From Winogradskyella jejuensis (GTDB lineage: Bacteria; Bacteroidota; Bacteroidia; Flavobacteriales; Flavobacteriaceae), in contig NZ_FQWS01000001.1 in assembly GCF_900129745.1 (NCBI RefSeq), positions 186,001 through 250,000 on the forward strand: a stretch of DNA of 64,000 bases, given 5' to 3'. The notes below the pieces were generated by a model that saw only the letters and a list, made by a program, of their open reading frames with translations, was not told the DNA's origin and did not search any database. The position numbers and the translations under genes were made by a program. Position 1 is the stretch's first letter. Every line of letters starts with the position of its first letter. Shown here in pieces: positions 53,227 through 62,589 of this stretch.

Positions 53227-53232
53227 ACCTCC
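53227..53232 (-). promoter_or_regulatory. Shine-Dalgarno sequence GGAGGT of rpsU
   Basis: Minus strand reads AAGGGAGGTTAAGACCT then ATG. GGAGGT is complementary to the 16S anti-SD core and lies 8 nt before the start, the best spacing. Other genes in the window were not seen to have such a match, as usual in this phylum. Confidence 0.85.
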
Positions 53233-53253
53233 CTTCTTTTAGATTTTGCGGCG

Positions 53254-53283
53254 CAAATATATAAACAAATTCTACTTTGCAAA
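53254..53283 (-). promoter_or_regulatory. Housekeeping promoter of rpsU (TTTG-N18-TATATTTG)
   Basis: Minus strand: -33 TTTG (53283-53280), 18 nt, -7 TATATTTG (53261-53254). Both elements and the spacing fit the Bacteroidota sigma-A consensus. The clearest complete promoter in the window. Confidence 0.78.
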
Positions 53284-53299
53284 AGCAGATGCTATTATT

Positions 53300-54730
53300 T
53301 TAATCTTTAAATAAAGAGGCGCGCTGGGAGAGGTCATCAATCATCTCTTCATCTTCTTCACTTTCGAGAAGTACATTGTAATTTTTCCAGAAGTCTTTGT
53401 TATAAGGTTTGGATAAAAAGATATCCATATTCCATGGTTTGTTTTCTAATTCAGATTTTACAATGGCTTTATCGAGAATAATTTCAGAAAATAAAATTTC
53501 TTGCACAGTTGAATAGTATCGCTCTTCTCTATTGTACCTATCTATTTCTTTTTGCGTCACTTTTCTATCTGTTTTTAAGCCCACATTAACCAGCTTTGGC
53601 GTTTCGTAATAAATATAGTTAGGATACATCTTATCGTTGTACTCAATATAATTAATGACTAGTTTATGGTTAGTCTGGGTGCCGAACAAACGTTTGCTTC
53701 GACTCTTTTGCTTATCGGAAGCTGCTACTAATTCATACTCCACCTTTTTTATAGCATAATTATCATAATAGATGTATAACCAACCTTGAGCTTTGTAACC
53801 TTCGTTATACATTCCTTTTGTACCAAGTCCTACAAAATCCGCACTTTCATCTATTTTAATTTTATAGATTTTCTTTCCATCATCAACTAAGATGGTGTCT
53901 AAGGCAAATTGATGAGTTTTTAAAATATCTTTTCCAAATAGCGCTTTTGAGTCTTGAACATTTCTGAATAAGTTTAGCTTTCCTTGAAATATATTCTGAA
54001 GTCCGTTTACACGTCTATCGTTCCACCTTATTGCCTTTACTAGCTGCGAAGTGCTTACGTCATCACGACTAATATCTTGTGCTCTTAATCTGTTACCCTT
54101 AGCATTTCTATTTCTGTAGGATACATAGGAAAAAATACTATCTACGTCTCGCAAATCGTAACTCTTACGCATCTCGTCTACATTAACTTTTAGATGCTCT
54201 GTACTTTTACTTCCGTAACCAGAATCGTAAACAGTAATAGCACTTTCTATAAGCCATTTAAACTCTAATTTATTTCGTTCTTTATGGCGAAGAAATCCTT
54301 TTTGCAGGTATGCAGAATCTGGTAATGTTTCAGGAAGTTTTTCGATAGCTTTGAGAACTATCTCATTGCCTGTAGTTGGTCTTGGGTCTGCAACTATTAC
54401 AATCTCGTCTAAAGTTGCTACATCTTCTTCTAAAAATACATCTTCAGAACCATCAAACTCGTTGACCAGAACCTTGAAACTCTTAAAACCAATTGAAGAT
54501 ATAACTAGTGTATCGTTTTGATGCTCATTAGGTACCAGAAGCACAAAGCGCCCATCGGAATTACTTACAGTACCTATAGTGGTATTTTTAATATAGATAC
54601 TTGCATTTTCAATAGGTAGTAATTGTGCAAAATCCACAATCTTACCTTTTACTTCGACTTGAGAGAACCCAAAAAAGGCAGCAAATAAAAAGACTAAAGT
54701 AAAATTTAGTTTGAGGCTATTTGAATACAT
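53300..54730 (-). CDS. Secreted carboxypeptidase-like regulatory-domain protein
   Basis: 476 residues. Signal peptide at about 1-23 (ending FFGFSQ), then a CarboxypepD_reg-like domain (about 24-110; VKGKIVDFAQLLPIENASIYIKN, shortened here, and LVISSIGFKSFKV), then a long region of unknown fold with DPRPTTGNEIVLKAIEKLPE. This second part resembles the DUF5686-like or related outer-membrane regions in Bacteroidota only loosely, and no beta-barrel is evident. Function unknown. Confidence 0.84.
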   Translation of the reverse strand: MYSNSLKLNFTLVFLFAAFFGFSQVEVKGKIVDFAQLLPIENASIYIKNTTIGTVSNSDGRFVLLVPNEHQNDTLVISSIGFKSFKVLVNEFDGSEDVFLEEDVATLDEIVIVADPRPTTGNEIVLKAIEKLPETLPDSAYLQKGFLRHKERNKLEFKWLIESAITVYDSGYGSKSTEHLKVNVDEMRKSYDLRDVDSIFSYVSYRNRNAKGNRLRAQDISRDDVSTSQLVKAIRWNDRRVNGLQNIFQGKLNLFRNVQDSKALFGKDILKTHQFALDTILVDDGKKIYKIKIDESADFVGLGTKGMYNEGYKAQGWLYIYYDNYAIKKVEYELVAASDKQKSRSKRLFGTQTNHKLVINYIEYNDKMYPNYIYYETPKLVNVGLKTDRKVTQKEIDRYNREERYYSTVQEILFSEIILDKAIVKSELENKPWNMDIFLSKPYNKDFWKNYNVLLESEEDEEMIDDLSQRASLFKD

Positions 54731-54812
54731 TATAAGTTGATTAATATGTTTTGGTTATAGAATGGCAAATATTATTCCATAAAGTATAAAACTCCAAAAC
54801 TAACCAATTATT

Positions 54813-55979
54813 TTATGTAACTGGCTTATAATCTTTATTATCAATTACCATTTTAGCAATTATTTCTCTAAGTATCTCGGACGTTCCACCACCTATTGGC
54901 CCAAGACGACTATCTCTGGCCATGCGTGCTAATGGATATTCTTCCATATAACCATAACCTCCTAAAAACTGAAGGCATTGATAGATAACGTCGTCTGCCA
55001 TTTTTGTAGATTGCAATTTAGACATCGTGGCCTCTTTAACCACATAATCTCCCATATCTAAACGTTTTGCAACATAATAGTTGAACTGCTTACAAATTTC
55101 CATTTGCGTTTCGCAATCTGCATAGGTATGTCTTAAAGCCTGAAACTTGTCGATGGTTCTTCCAAAAGCTGTACGCTCCGACATATATTGTTTTGCATAT
55201 TCTAAAGCATATTCTGCTCTTGCATGCGCATTTATTCCCATAATGAGTCGCTCTAATGCGAAGTGCTGCATAATGTAAGGAAAACCTTCATTTTCTTCTC
55301 CCATTAAATTTTCTACTGGAATGATTACATTATCAAATGCAATTTCTCCCGTATCTGAAGCTCGCCAACCCAACTTATCTAGTTTTGTTGCCGATACTCC
55401 AGGTGTATCTCTGTCTATCACAAAAATGCTTATGCCTTTATTACCTAATTCTGGTTTAGTTTTAGCGGCCACAATTAAATAGTCACTGTAAACACCGTTA
55501 GTAATAAATGTCTTTGAACCATTAATTACATAAGTATTATCCTTTTTAACTGCTGTAGTGCCCATACCCGCAACATCACTACCACCAAAAGGCTCAGTAA
55601 TACATAAACAACCAATTTTGTCGCCTAAAGCACTTGGCGTTAAATATTTTTCTTTTTGCTCATGATTACCTTCTTTATTAAGATGTGTCATAGCTAAATA
55701 AGCATGCGCCCAAATGGCAGCAGAAAAACCACCTGAATTAATGCGCTGCATCTCTTCTAGTAGAATAACAGTATAAAATAAGTCTAAATCTAATCCACCG
55801 TAAGCTTCAGGAGTTGCAAGACCAAAGTAACCCATGTCTCCAAACTTCTTCCAGATGAAACGTTCTATATGACCAGTTTCTTCCCATTTTTCAATATGAG
55901 GAACGACCTCTTTATGAAGAAAATCTCTAATACTTTCTCTAAACAAATCATGTTCTTCCGTGAAATATAATTTTGACAT
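54813..55979 (-). CDS. Acyl-CoA dehydrogenase, long-chain/isovaleryl-type catalytic layout
   Basis: 388 residues, FAD enzyme that makes the alpha-beta double bond of acyl-CoA in fatty-acid or amino-acid breakdown. Has the full fold: ITEPFGGSDVAGM (FAD/substrate), the KTFITNG beta-domain, and the C-terminal LGGYGYMEEYP and GGGTSEILREI. The position of the usual catalytic Glu near the C-terminus (YEGT in medium-chain enzymes) is Gly-Gly here, as in long-chain and isovaleryl dehydrogenases; Glu256 in RAEYALEYA aligns with the alternative catalytic Glu. Substrate therefore more likely long or branched chain. Confidence 0.92.
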   Translation of the reverse strand: MSKLYFTEEHDLFRESIRDFLHKEVVPHIEKWEETGHIERFIWKKFGDMGYFGLATPEAYGGLDLDLFYTVILLEEMQRINSGGFSAAIWAHAYLAMTHLNKEGNHEQKEKYLTPSALGDKIGCLCITEPFGGSDVAGMGTTAVKKDNTYVINGSKTFITNGVYSDYLIVAAKTKPELGNKGISIFVIDRDTPGVSATKLDKLGWRASDTGEIAFDNVIIPVENLMGEENEGFPYIMQHFALERLIMGINAHARAEYALEYAKQYMSERTAFGRTIDKFQALRHTYADCETQMEICKQFNYYVAKRLDMGDYVVKEATMSKLQSTKMADDVIYQCLQFLGGYGYMEEYPLARMARDSRLGPIGGGTSEILREIIAKMVIDNKDYKPVT

Positions 55980-55994
55980 TTTTTAGCAATTTTA

Positions 55995-56864
55995 TTACAG
56001 AAACAAATATAATCTAATAATCTGTAATTTTTTTACTGGAAAATGTTCAACTTTTGTTAAATCCTCAATTCTAGAGAATCCTTCTCTCAATGTCCTTTCC
56101 TCTATTATGCTGTTTGCTATTTCGTAATCTATATGCGGGATGGTAACTAGCTCATCTCTAGTCGCTGTATTTAAATTAAAGGTCTTAATTTCCCGAGGTG
56201 TTTTTACAGCAAACTGCTCTTTAATTCGGTCTATAACTTCTGGTGATAATCCCCAAATTTGAGTGAGTTCTACTTCAGATACAAAACCGCCTTGTCGTTC
56301 TCTGTACTTTATAATATTAGCTGATAGCTTTTCTCCTACACCGTAAACCTTTTGAAGTTGGCTTGCACTTGCGACATTCAAATCTAATTTTTGGGCAAAA
56401 GTTTTTGGAGTATTTAAGTTTGAATATGAGCTGCTATAAACTTTATGTTTTGAGTTGGTTAACCATTCAGGGAACTTGAAGTATGGAGATATTTTAAAAA
56501 GTAAAGAATCTGAAACTTTTGTGACCTCCTGAAACTGCTTTGCTGAGTTTATCCATTGGTCTTTAGCTCTGAATCTAAACAGTCGGTCAATTTCTTCATT
56601 AGACATTCCTAAAGTATACCCCTTATAGTCTGTTATAAAATTTGGATTAAAAGGATAAATCTTAGGTTTCTTTTCTTCAAGAGCAACCTTACGTAAAGAA
56701 TCAACTTCAGCTCTATATATTTCAAATTCAGCCTCACTAGGCGTGTTGATTTCATCAGAAGAAAAGTCGAAAAAGAAATAAATGCACTGCGCAATTACAA
56801 TGAGAATAACCAATAAAAAAATCCCACTCCGTTTTTGTTTAGAAAACTTTAAGTGGGATTTCAT
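55995..56864 (-). CDS. Helix-hairpin-helix (ComEA-like) protein with N-terminal TM
   Basis: 289 residues. One N-terminal TM helix (about 14-33; GIFLLVILIVIAQCIYFFF), then a linker and repeated HhH motifs: LNVASASQLQKVYGVGEKLS, ANIIKYRERQGGF and TATRDELVTIPHIDYEIANS. ComEA-type proteins bind DNA at the outer face of the inner membrane during transformation, but Bacteroidota homologues of this length are not proven competence factors. It lies 15 nt after the AGCS gene and 15 nt before the acyl-CoA dehydrogenase, so they could be one transcript. Confidence 0.86.
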   Translation of the reverse strand: MKSHLKFSKQKRSGIFLLVILIVIAQCIYFFFDFSSDEINTPSEAEFEIYRAEVDSLRKVALEEKKPKIYPFNPNFITDYKGYTLGMSNEEIDRLFRFRAKDQWINSAKQFQEVTKVSDSLLFKISPYFKFPEWLTNSKHKVYSSSYSNLNTPKTFAQKLDLNVASASQLQKVYGVGEKLSANIIKYRERQGGFVSEVELTQIWGLSPEVIDRIKEQFAVKTPREIKTFNLNTATRDELVTIPHIDYEIANSIIEERTLREGFSRIEDLTKVEHFPVKKLQIIRLYLFL

Positions 56865-56879
56865 ATCAATTATGATTTT

Positions 56880-58475
56880 TTAAGCTTTTCCTGCCTTTAT
56901 AGCATCCATATATTTTTTCAATTCCTCTTTTACTTTCGGTGCTAAAAGTATTAAACCAACCATGTTTGGAACCATCATAGCAAATACCATGGCATCGGAG
57001 AATCCAATGACTGAACCCAGACTTGCCGCTGCACCAATCACTACGAAAATACAGAAGATTACTTTATAAGTATATTCGGTTTTTTTTGATCTTCCAAAGA
57101 GATACGACCATCCTTGAAAACCATAGTAAGACCATGAAATCATTGAGCTAAATGCAAATAATACTACTGCAACAGTTAATACATAAGGGAACCATGAGAT
57201 TGAAGATTCAAATGCACTAGACGTTAATAAAATAGCTTGTGCATCATTAGCTGGTGGATTTAAAGGGTCGACAAATCCTGTAATGATTAACACTAAAGCT
57301 GTCATTGTACAAACAACAACTGTATCTATAAACGGTTCTAAAAGAGCAACCATACCTTCACTTGCAGCATACTTTGTTTTTACTGCGGAGTGTGCAATAG
57401 AAGCTGAACCAATACCTGCTTCGTTAGAAAAAGCTGCACGTCTAAATCCTTGAATCAAAACACCAACTGCGCCACCAGCAATCCCTTCTGGACTAAATGC
57501 GCCGTTCCAAATCGCAGAAAATGCACTTCCAATCATATTGTACTTTGCGAAAATAACAAAGAGTGAGGCTGCCACATAAATGGCCACCATAAATGGTACA
57601 ATTTTATCAGTAACCTTGGCAATTGATTTTATTCCTCCAATAATTACAATACCAACCAGTATTGCCATTACAAGTCCAAATGCCCATCCGTATCCATTTA
57701 AGAATGATTGTTCTCCACCAGTTATATTTTCTACAAGTTGAAATGCTTGATTAACTTGAAACATATTTCCACCACCGAAGGAACCTCCTATAACAAAAAT
57801 AGCAAACAAGACAGCAAGAATTTTACCTAAACCGCCCATACCTTTTGATTTAAGCCCTTTTGTTAGATAATACATTGGACCACCATAAACAGTTCCGTCT
57901 GCTTCTATATCTCTATATTTTACACCTAAAGTACATTCTACAAATTTTGAAGCCATTCCTAAGAATCCAGCAATAATCATCCAAAATGTGGCACCGGCGC
58001 CACCAATAGAAACGGCAATAGCCACTCCTGCAATATTTCCCAATCCAACCGTAGCAGATAAAGCTGCGGTTAAAGCCTGGAAGTGACTCACTTCACCCTC
58101 GTGATTTTCGATTTTTATAGTTTCTATAGCATCACCTCCTGGAGTAGAATCTCCTGCTACTGCTAATTCACCTTCAGATTTGTCTAAATCATCATACTTA
58201 CCTCTTACAATATTTATTGAAGTAAAAAAACCCTTGAAATTTATAAAATTGAAATAAATTGTAAAGTATACCGCTCCTAAGATTAATGGAAATAAAACCC
58301 AATAAACACTTACTGTATCAGAAAACGGTATTTGATAAAATATAGCTTCAACAAACCAACCAGTAGCTGCTCCAAATTTTTCATCAATTATTTGGTCAAT
58401 GCCTCTTTCGGCATCTTGTGCAAAATTTAATAATGGTAATAAAAGTGCAAAAATGCAAAGAAGAGATTTCTTCAT
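56880..58475 (-). CDS. Alanine/glycine:cation symporter (AGCS family)
   Basis: 531 residues, sodium-coupled amino-acid symporter with about 11 TM helices. Conserved features: FQALTAALSATVGLGNIAGVAIA (family signature near TM2-3), GAGATFWMIIAGFLGMASKF, GGPMYYLTKG and FRRAAFSNEAGIGSASIAHS. The N-terminus has a signal-like segment followed by an extra 50-residue stretch before TM1, a usual trait of the Bacteroidota group. Substrate is likely alanine or glycine, by family. Confidence 0.93.
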   Translation of the reverse strand: MKKSLLCIFALLLPLLNFAQDAERGIDQIIDEKFGAATGWFVEAIFYQIPFSDTVSVYWVLFPLILGAVYFTIYFNFINFKGFFTSINIVRGKYDDLDKSEGELAVAGDSTPGGDAIETIKIENHEGEVSHFQALTAALSATVGLGNIAGVAIAVSIGGAGATFWMIIAGFLGMASKFVECTLGVKYRDIEADGTVYGGPMYYLTKGLKSKGMGGLGKILAVLFAIFVIGGSFGGGNMFQVNQAFQLVENITGGEQSFLNGYGWAFGLVMAILVGIVIIGGIKSIAKVTDKIVPFMVAIYVAASLFVIFAKYNMIGSAFSAIWNGAFSPEGIAGGAVGVLIQGFRRAAFSNEAGIGSASIAHSAVKTKYAASEGMVALLEPFIDTVVVCTMTALVLIITGFVDPLNPPANDAQAILLTSSAFESSISWFPYVLTVAVVLFAFSSMISWSYYGFQGWSYLFGRSKKTEYTYKVIFCIFVVIGAAASLGSVIGFSDAMVFAMMVPNMVGLILLAPKVKEELKKYMDAIKAGKA

Positions 58476-58571
58476 AAGTATAGTGTTAGTTAGTATTTTT
58501 TTTAAGTAGCCGACAAGATGCTAAAAAAAATTGAAATTTTAAAGCTATAGACGTTAAAATGGAATTAAAGA

Positions 58572-59594
58572 CTACCCAATATTGAATTCAGAATTTAGTT
58601 TTTGTATCTGTTCTGGACGCCCTAATACCACAATTTTTGACCCTGAGATTAGTTTTGTATCAGCCTCAGGATTAACTGTGTAATCACCTTTTCCATCTTT
58701 AAAACCAATAACGGTACAACCTGTTTTTTTTCGTAAATCTAATTCTCTAATGGTTTTGGTTGTTGATGCATCATATAATTGCTCAACTTTTACTTCTTCA
58801 ATATTAATATTACGCTCTCCTACGATACCTAGATTGTCAATAAATTCTATTAAATCTGGAATTACAACTAATGAGGCCATGTGGTCTCCTCCAATTCTAT
58901 CTGGTAAAATTACATTATTTGCTCCTGCCAATTTTAACTTATTGTATGATGTTTCTTGTGAAGCGCGGCTAATTATTTTCAATTCTGAATTGAGCTGTCT
59001 AGCCGATAAGACGACAAAAAGATTATCTGCATCTTCTGGTAAAGCGGATATCAAAGTTTTAGCACGTTTTACACCTGCCTCTAGTAATGTATCATCTTCA
59101 TTGGCATTGCCGTGAACAAAGGACAAATCATCTTCTTGAAATCGCTCGATAATTTCTTTATCACGTTCAATAATTACAAAAGGCTTATTGTAAGCCTGAA
59201 GTTTCTTTGCGGCTTGTTTACCATTTCGTCCGTAACCACATATAATAATATGGTCAGACATATTTTCAATCCTCTTCTGCATCTTACGTTGTTTTATATC
59301 TTCAAAATTATTTTTACTTAATATGTATTCTGTTATTATAGAAATGGCATAACCCACAATAACTACACTAGCTAGAATTAAAAAAATTGTAAATATTTTA
59401 GATTGTGTATCCAATGGATTAACCTCTGCAAATCCAACTGTAGTAATGGTTATTACCGTCATGTAAATGGCATCGACCAAAGCATATCCCGATATAAATA
59501 TGTAACCCAATACTCCAATAAACATAAGTATTACAAGCATAATCAATGCCGTATATATTTTGGATCTAAATAATTTTAATAGTGGATTTCCCAT
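58572..59594 (-). CDS. Two-TM potassium-type channel with RCK domains and altered filter
   Basis: 340 residues. TM1 (about 12-34), pore helix and filter (about 47-58), TM2 (about 66-88), then RCK-N with a Rossmann GYGRNGKQA motif (about 116-235) and an RCK-C (TrkA_C) domain to the end. The selectivity filter reads TTVGFAEV in place of the usual TVGYGD, so Tyr-Gly is Phe-Ala. Ion selectivity is thus open. It could pass potassium or other ions gated by nucleotide or calcium at RCK. Neighbour PspC lies 3 nt upstream. Confidence 0.9.
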   Translation of the reverse strand: MGNPLLKLFRSKIYTALIMLVILMFIGVLGYIFISGYALVDAIYMTVITITTVGFAEVNPLDTQSKIFTIFLILASVVIVGYAISIITEYILSKNNFEDIKQRKMQKRIENMSDHIIICGYGRNGKQAAKKLQAYNKPFVIIERDKEIIERFQEDDLSFVHGNANEDDTLLEAGVKRAKTLISALPEDADNLFVVLSARQLNSELKIISRASQETSYNKLKLAGANNVILPDRIGGDHMASLVVIPDLIEFIDNLGIVGERNINIEEVKVEQLYDASTTKTIRELDLRKKTGCTVIGFKDGKGDYTVNPEADTKLISGSKIVVLGRPEQIQKLNSEFNIG

Positions 59595-59597
59595 AAA

Positions 59598-59825
59598 CTA
59601 TAAGTCGAAAACTGAGCTCCTTTTTGTGTATATAATGTCTTTTATTCGCATCCAAAATGCTAGAAACAAATAGACGGCAAAACCAAATCCTAATGTTACA
59701 AAAGTGAGATACATAAAGGACGTACGTACAATCTTGGCACGAATACCTAAACGATCTGCTATACGTTGGCACACATAGTAACCTCGCTTCTGAAAGTATA
59801 ATAAAAGCTTATAAAAAAGATTCAT
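59598..59825 (-). CDS. PspC-domain small membrane protein
   Basis: 75 residues. PspC-type pattern: RGYYVCQRIADRLGIRAKIVR then a TM helix TSFMYLTFVTLGFGFAVYLFLAFWM. Related to the phage-shock regulator PspC, which senses membrane stress; in Bacteroidota the small version is of unknown target. Three nt from the channel gene, 8 nt from the DUF2851 gene, so it is in one operon with both. Confidence 0.86.
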   Translation of the reverse strand: MNLFYKLLLYFQKRGYYVCQRIADRLGIRAKIVRTSFMYLTFVTLGFGFAVYLFLAFWMRIKDIIYTKRSSVFDL

Positions 59826-59833
59826 ACCGCAAG

Positions 59834-61108
59834 TTATCTATTTTTTGAGATTAATTGACTCCCAATTGCACATTGTAAGCATTTATTTTTATCACAATAT
59901 TCTGTTTTTAGTTGAATTAAGCTTTGAGAGGTCATTGCTGTTTTAGAAACTTGTCTCAAACTCAAAAACTTATCAACTATACTATTCTTTTCAACAGAGA
60001 TTGACTTTATTAAACTGAATAAAACATCATCATCTCGATTACCTATAGATTTTGAATGACTAAACTTAATGGGTAAAATTGTATTAATCAAAAGTAAATC
60101 AATAAATGATTTACTTAATGATTTTTTTAGCTTTTTAGAAGATTTTGAAAACGTATAATGCGACTCCCAAAACTCTGAAGTATCAACATTTAGCAACTCA
60201 TAATAATCTTCTTTGGTTTTAAGCGTCATTAGCTTTGAAAACAAATTTTGCTCCGTAGAATACAGCTTAGCAAATTGTGACAAACGTATTGTTGGAAAAT
60301 TTAGCGGTCTCAATCTAAAGAATTGCAAAGGTATCACTCCGAGATTATCTAATTGAAATTTTTGTTTTAGATATTGATACCGTTTTTGTGAATCTATATA
60401 ATATAGTTCTTGAATCTCTTCTTCTAATAAACCGGCTTGCCCAAAAAATAAAGCCTCTAAATCTAGAACATCGTGACGTATTTTTCTAACAACAGAAAAA
60501 TCAATCGAATTAGCTAGACTTAAGAAGGCTTCTCCATTGACCTTGAGTCCAAAGTTTTTGCAAAGCATTTTAAAAAGCACAGCTTCCCAATCGTTTTTAG
60601 ATATTTTAAGTAGCTGATGTAATTCTTTAGATTTTCGTTCTAAGCGTTCTATATAGAGTCGCTCTAACCAATTCTGAAATTTAAACTCATCAACCGAGTT
60701 AAAATCGGTTTCACAATTAATCCATGCCTGAGATTGCATGAGTGTTGTATAATTATGAAGTAAATCTTTATCTACATAATTCTTTAACTCTAAAGTTGGA
60801 ATTGCGGTGTTATCTTTTCTGAATATTTCAGTATCGTGCTCCCAAACTACATGAAGAATCACATTATCATAAGCCTTATCTGTTTCATGATTATGGACGT
60901 ACCAATCTGAAGACTTAACATGTATCTCTACATTACCAGCCCATTTCTGATTTGCGATAATCAATTGTGCATTAAAAAAATCTGGACCCGCATTTAAGTT
61001 ATGCTGACCAAGATAAATTAACTTTAAAGGCTCACCATTAACGGTTAGCAGGTCAGTTATTGTAAACCGTTTGTATTTCCATATAAAATGAAGAAAATCT
61101 TCTTGCAT
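59834..61108 (-). CDS. DUF2851 family protein
   Basis: 424 residues, soluble. Family markers: MQEDFLHFIWKYKRF near the start, GQHNLNAGPDFFNAQLII, WAGNVEIHVKSSDWYVH, HDTEIFRKD and a C-terminal CDKNKCLQCAIG with paired Cys. Present in most Bacteroidota; role unknown. The Cys pattern (CxxxxCLxCAIG) could bind metal. First gene of the DUF2851-pspC-channel operon. Confidence 0.92.
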   Translation of the reverse strand: MQEDFLHFIWKYKRFTITDLLTVNGEPLKLIYLGQHNLNAGPDFFNAQLIIANQKWAGNVEIHVKSSDWYVHNHETDKAYDNVILHVVWEHDTEIFRKDNTAIPTLELKNYVDKDLLHNYTTLMQSQAWINCETDFNSVDEFKFQNWLERLYIERLERKSKELHQLLKISKNDWEAVLFKMLCKNFGLKVNGEAFLSLANSIDFSVVRKIRHDVLDLEALFFGQAGLLEEEIQELYYIDSQKRYQYLKQKFQLDNLGVIPLQFFRLRPLNFPTIRLSQFAKLYSTEQNLFSKLMTLKTKEDYYELLNVDTSEFWESHYTFSKSSKKLKKSLSKSFIDLLLINTILPIKFSHSKSIGNRDDDVLFSLIKSISVEKNSIVDKFLSLRQVSKTAMTSQSLIQLKTEYCDKNKCLQCAIGSQLISKNR

Positions 61109-61122
61109 ACTCTAAAATAAAA

Positions 61123-61150
61123 AATCCTGAGCAATACTCAGGATTTAATT
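61123..61150 (-). terminator. Terminator after the CBS-domain synthase gene
   Basis: AATCCTGAG (61123-61131) pairs perfectly with CTCAGGATT (61137-61145); on the minus strand a T tract follows (TTTTTTATT). It lies about 20 nt past the stop of the synthase gene at 61165. Confidence 0.9.
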
Positions 61151-61164
61151 TTAAACTATACGTT

Positions 61165-62523
61165 TTACAACGCACTTATAATATCGTGCTTTGTAATGAT
61201 GTGGTGTTTTCCGTTTCCTAAATCTACCAGGACTGCATTATTATCTTTATTAATGAGCTTTGATAGGTCTTCTATCTTAGTATTTTTATTAACTACAGGA
61301 TAAGGAGCACCCATAACCTCTTTTATTGGTAAATCTGAAATATTTTTATCCTCAACATAACGTCTAAATACATCTGTTTCGTCAACTGCGCCAACAAAAC
61401 CTGAGATGTCTTCTACTGGAATTTGAGAGATTTTATATTTTTTCATACGCTCTATGGCATGTGAAACTAGTTCCTCTGTTTTTACGGTAACCAAAGGCTT
61501 ATCTACATGATCTTTAATCAGGTCTGCTGCAACTGTGATTTCATCTTCTATAAAACCACGCTCACGCATCCAATCGTCATTGAACATTTTACCAACATAA
61601 CGGCTACCGTGATCATGGTATAGTACTACTACAACATCATCAGGACCAAAGTGCTCTTTTAATTGTAACACGCCTTTAATAGCTGCTCCAGCAGAGTTTC
61701 CTAAAAACATCCCTTCTTCTTTAGCTAATTTTTGGGTGTATACCGCAGCATCTTTATCAGTTACTTTTGTAAAACCGTCAATAACATCAAAATTTACATT
61801 TGCTGGTAAGATATCTTCACCAATACCTTCTGTGATGTATGAGTAGATTTCGTTTTCGTCAAAAATTCCTGTTTCATGATACTTCTTAAATACAGAACCG
61901 TAAGTATCTACTCCCCAAACTTTAATATTAGGATTTTTCATTTTTAGATAACTCCCAACACCAGAAATTGTTCCTCCTGTACCAACACCAACAACAAAAT
62001 GAGTCACTTTTCCATCAGTTTGTTCCCAAATTTCTGGACCTGTAGATAGAAAATGTGCTTTACAGTTACTTGGATTATCATATTGATTTACATACCATGA
62101 ATTTGGCGTTTCTTCTGCCAAGCGTTTAGAAACAGAATAATAACTGCGTGGGTCTGTTGGCTCCACATCTGTAGGACAAACAACAACCTCAGCACCAACG
62201 GCTCTTAGGATATCCATCTTCTCTTTAGACTGCTTGTCGCTTAATACAAATACGCATTTGTAACCTTTGATAATAGCAGCTAAGGCTAATCCCATTCCTG
62301 TATTACCAGAAGTTCCTTCAATGATGGTTCCACCAGGTTTTAATCTCCCATCTGCTTCTGCATCTTCAATCATCTGAAGGGCCATTCTATCTTTTACTGA
62401 GTTACCTGGGTTAAAAGTTTCGTATTTAGCCAAAACTAAACATGGTAATTCTTCCACCAACTTGTTCATTTTTACCATTGGTGTGTTACCAATAGTTCCT
62501 AATATATTTTCTGCGTAGTCCAT
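61165..62523 (-). CDS. PLP-dependent cysteine synthase/cystathionine beta-synthase with CBS domains
   Basis: 452 residues. N-terminal fold-type-II PLP domain (about 1-325): PLP Lys in NPGNSVKDRMALQM, phosphate loop GVGTGGTISG, substrate loop GTSGNTGMG. C-terminal pair of CBS domains (about 335-452) with SHAIERMKKYKISQIPV and IEDLSKLINKDNNAVLV. No N-terminal heme-binding extension as in animal CBS. Whether it makes cystathionine (reverse transsulphuration) or cysteine cannot be told from sequence alone. Single gene with a strong terminator. Confidence 0.93.
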   Translation of the reverse strand: MDYAENILGTIGNTPMVKMNKLVEELPCLVLAKYETFNPGNSVKDRMALQMIEDAEADGRLKPGGTIIEGTSGNTGMGLALAAIIKGYKCVFVLSDKQSKEKMDILRAVGAEVVVCPTDVEPTDPRSYYSVSKRLAEETPNSWYVNQYDNPSNCKAHFLSTGPEIWEQTDGKVTHFVVGVGTGGTISGVGSYLKMKNPNIKVWGVDTYGSVFKKYHETGIFDENEIYSYITEGIGEDILPANVNFDVIDGFTKVTDKDAAVYTQKLAKEEGMFLGNSAGAAIKGVLQLKEHFGPDDVVVVLYHDHGSRYVGKMFNDDWMRERGFIEDEITVAADLIKDHVDKPLVTVKTEELVSHAIERMKKYKISQIPVEDISGFVGAVDETDVFRRYVEDKNISDLPIKEVMGAPYPVVNKNTKIEDLSKLINKDNNAVLVDLGNGKHHIITKHDIISAL

Positions 62524-62589
62524 AATCTTATTTTGCGGTGCAAAGGTACGCTAAAAGTTAAAAAGCAAAAGTTAAATGAATATTATGTT

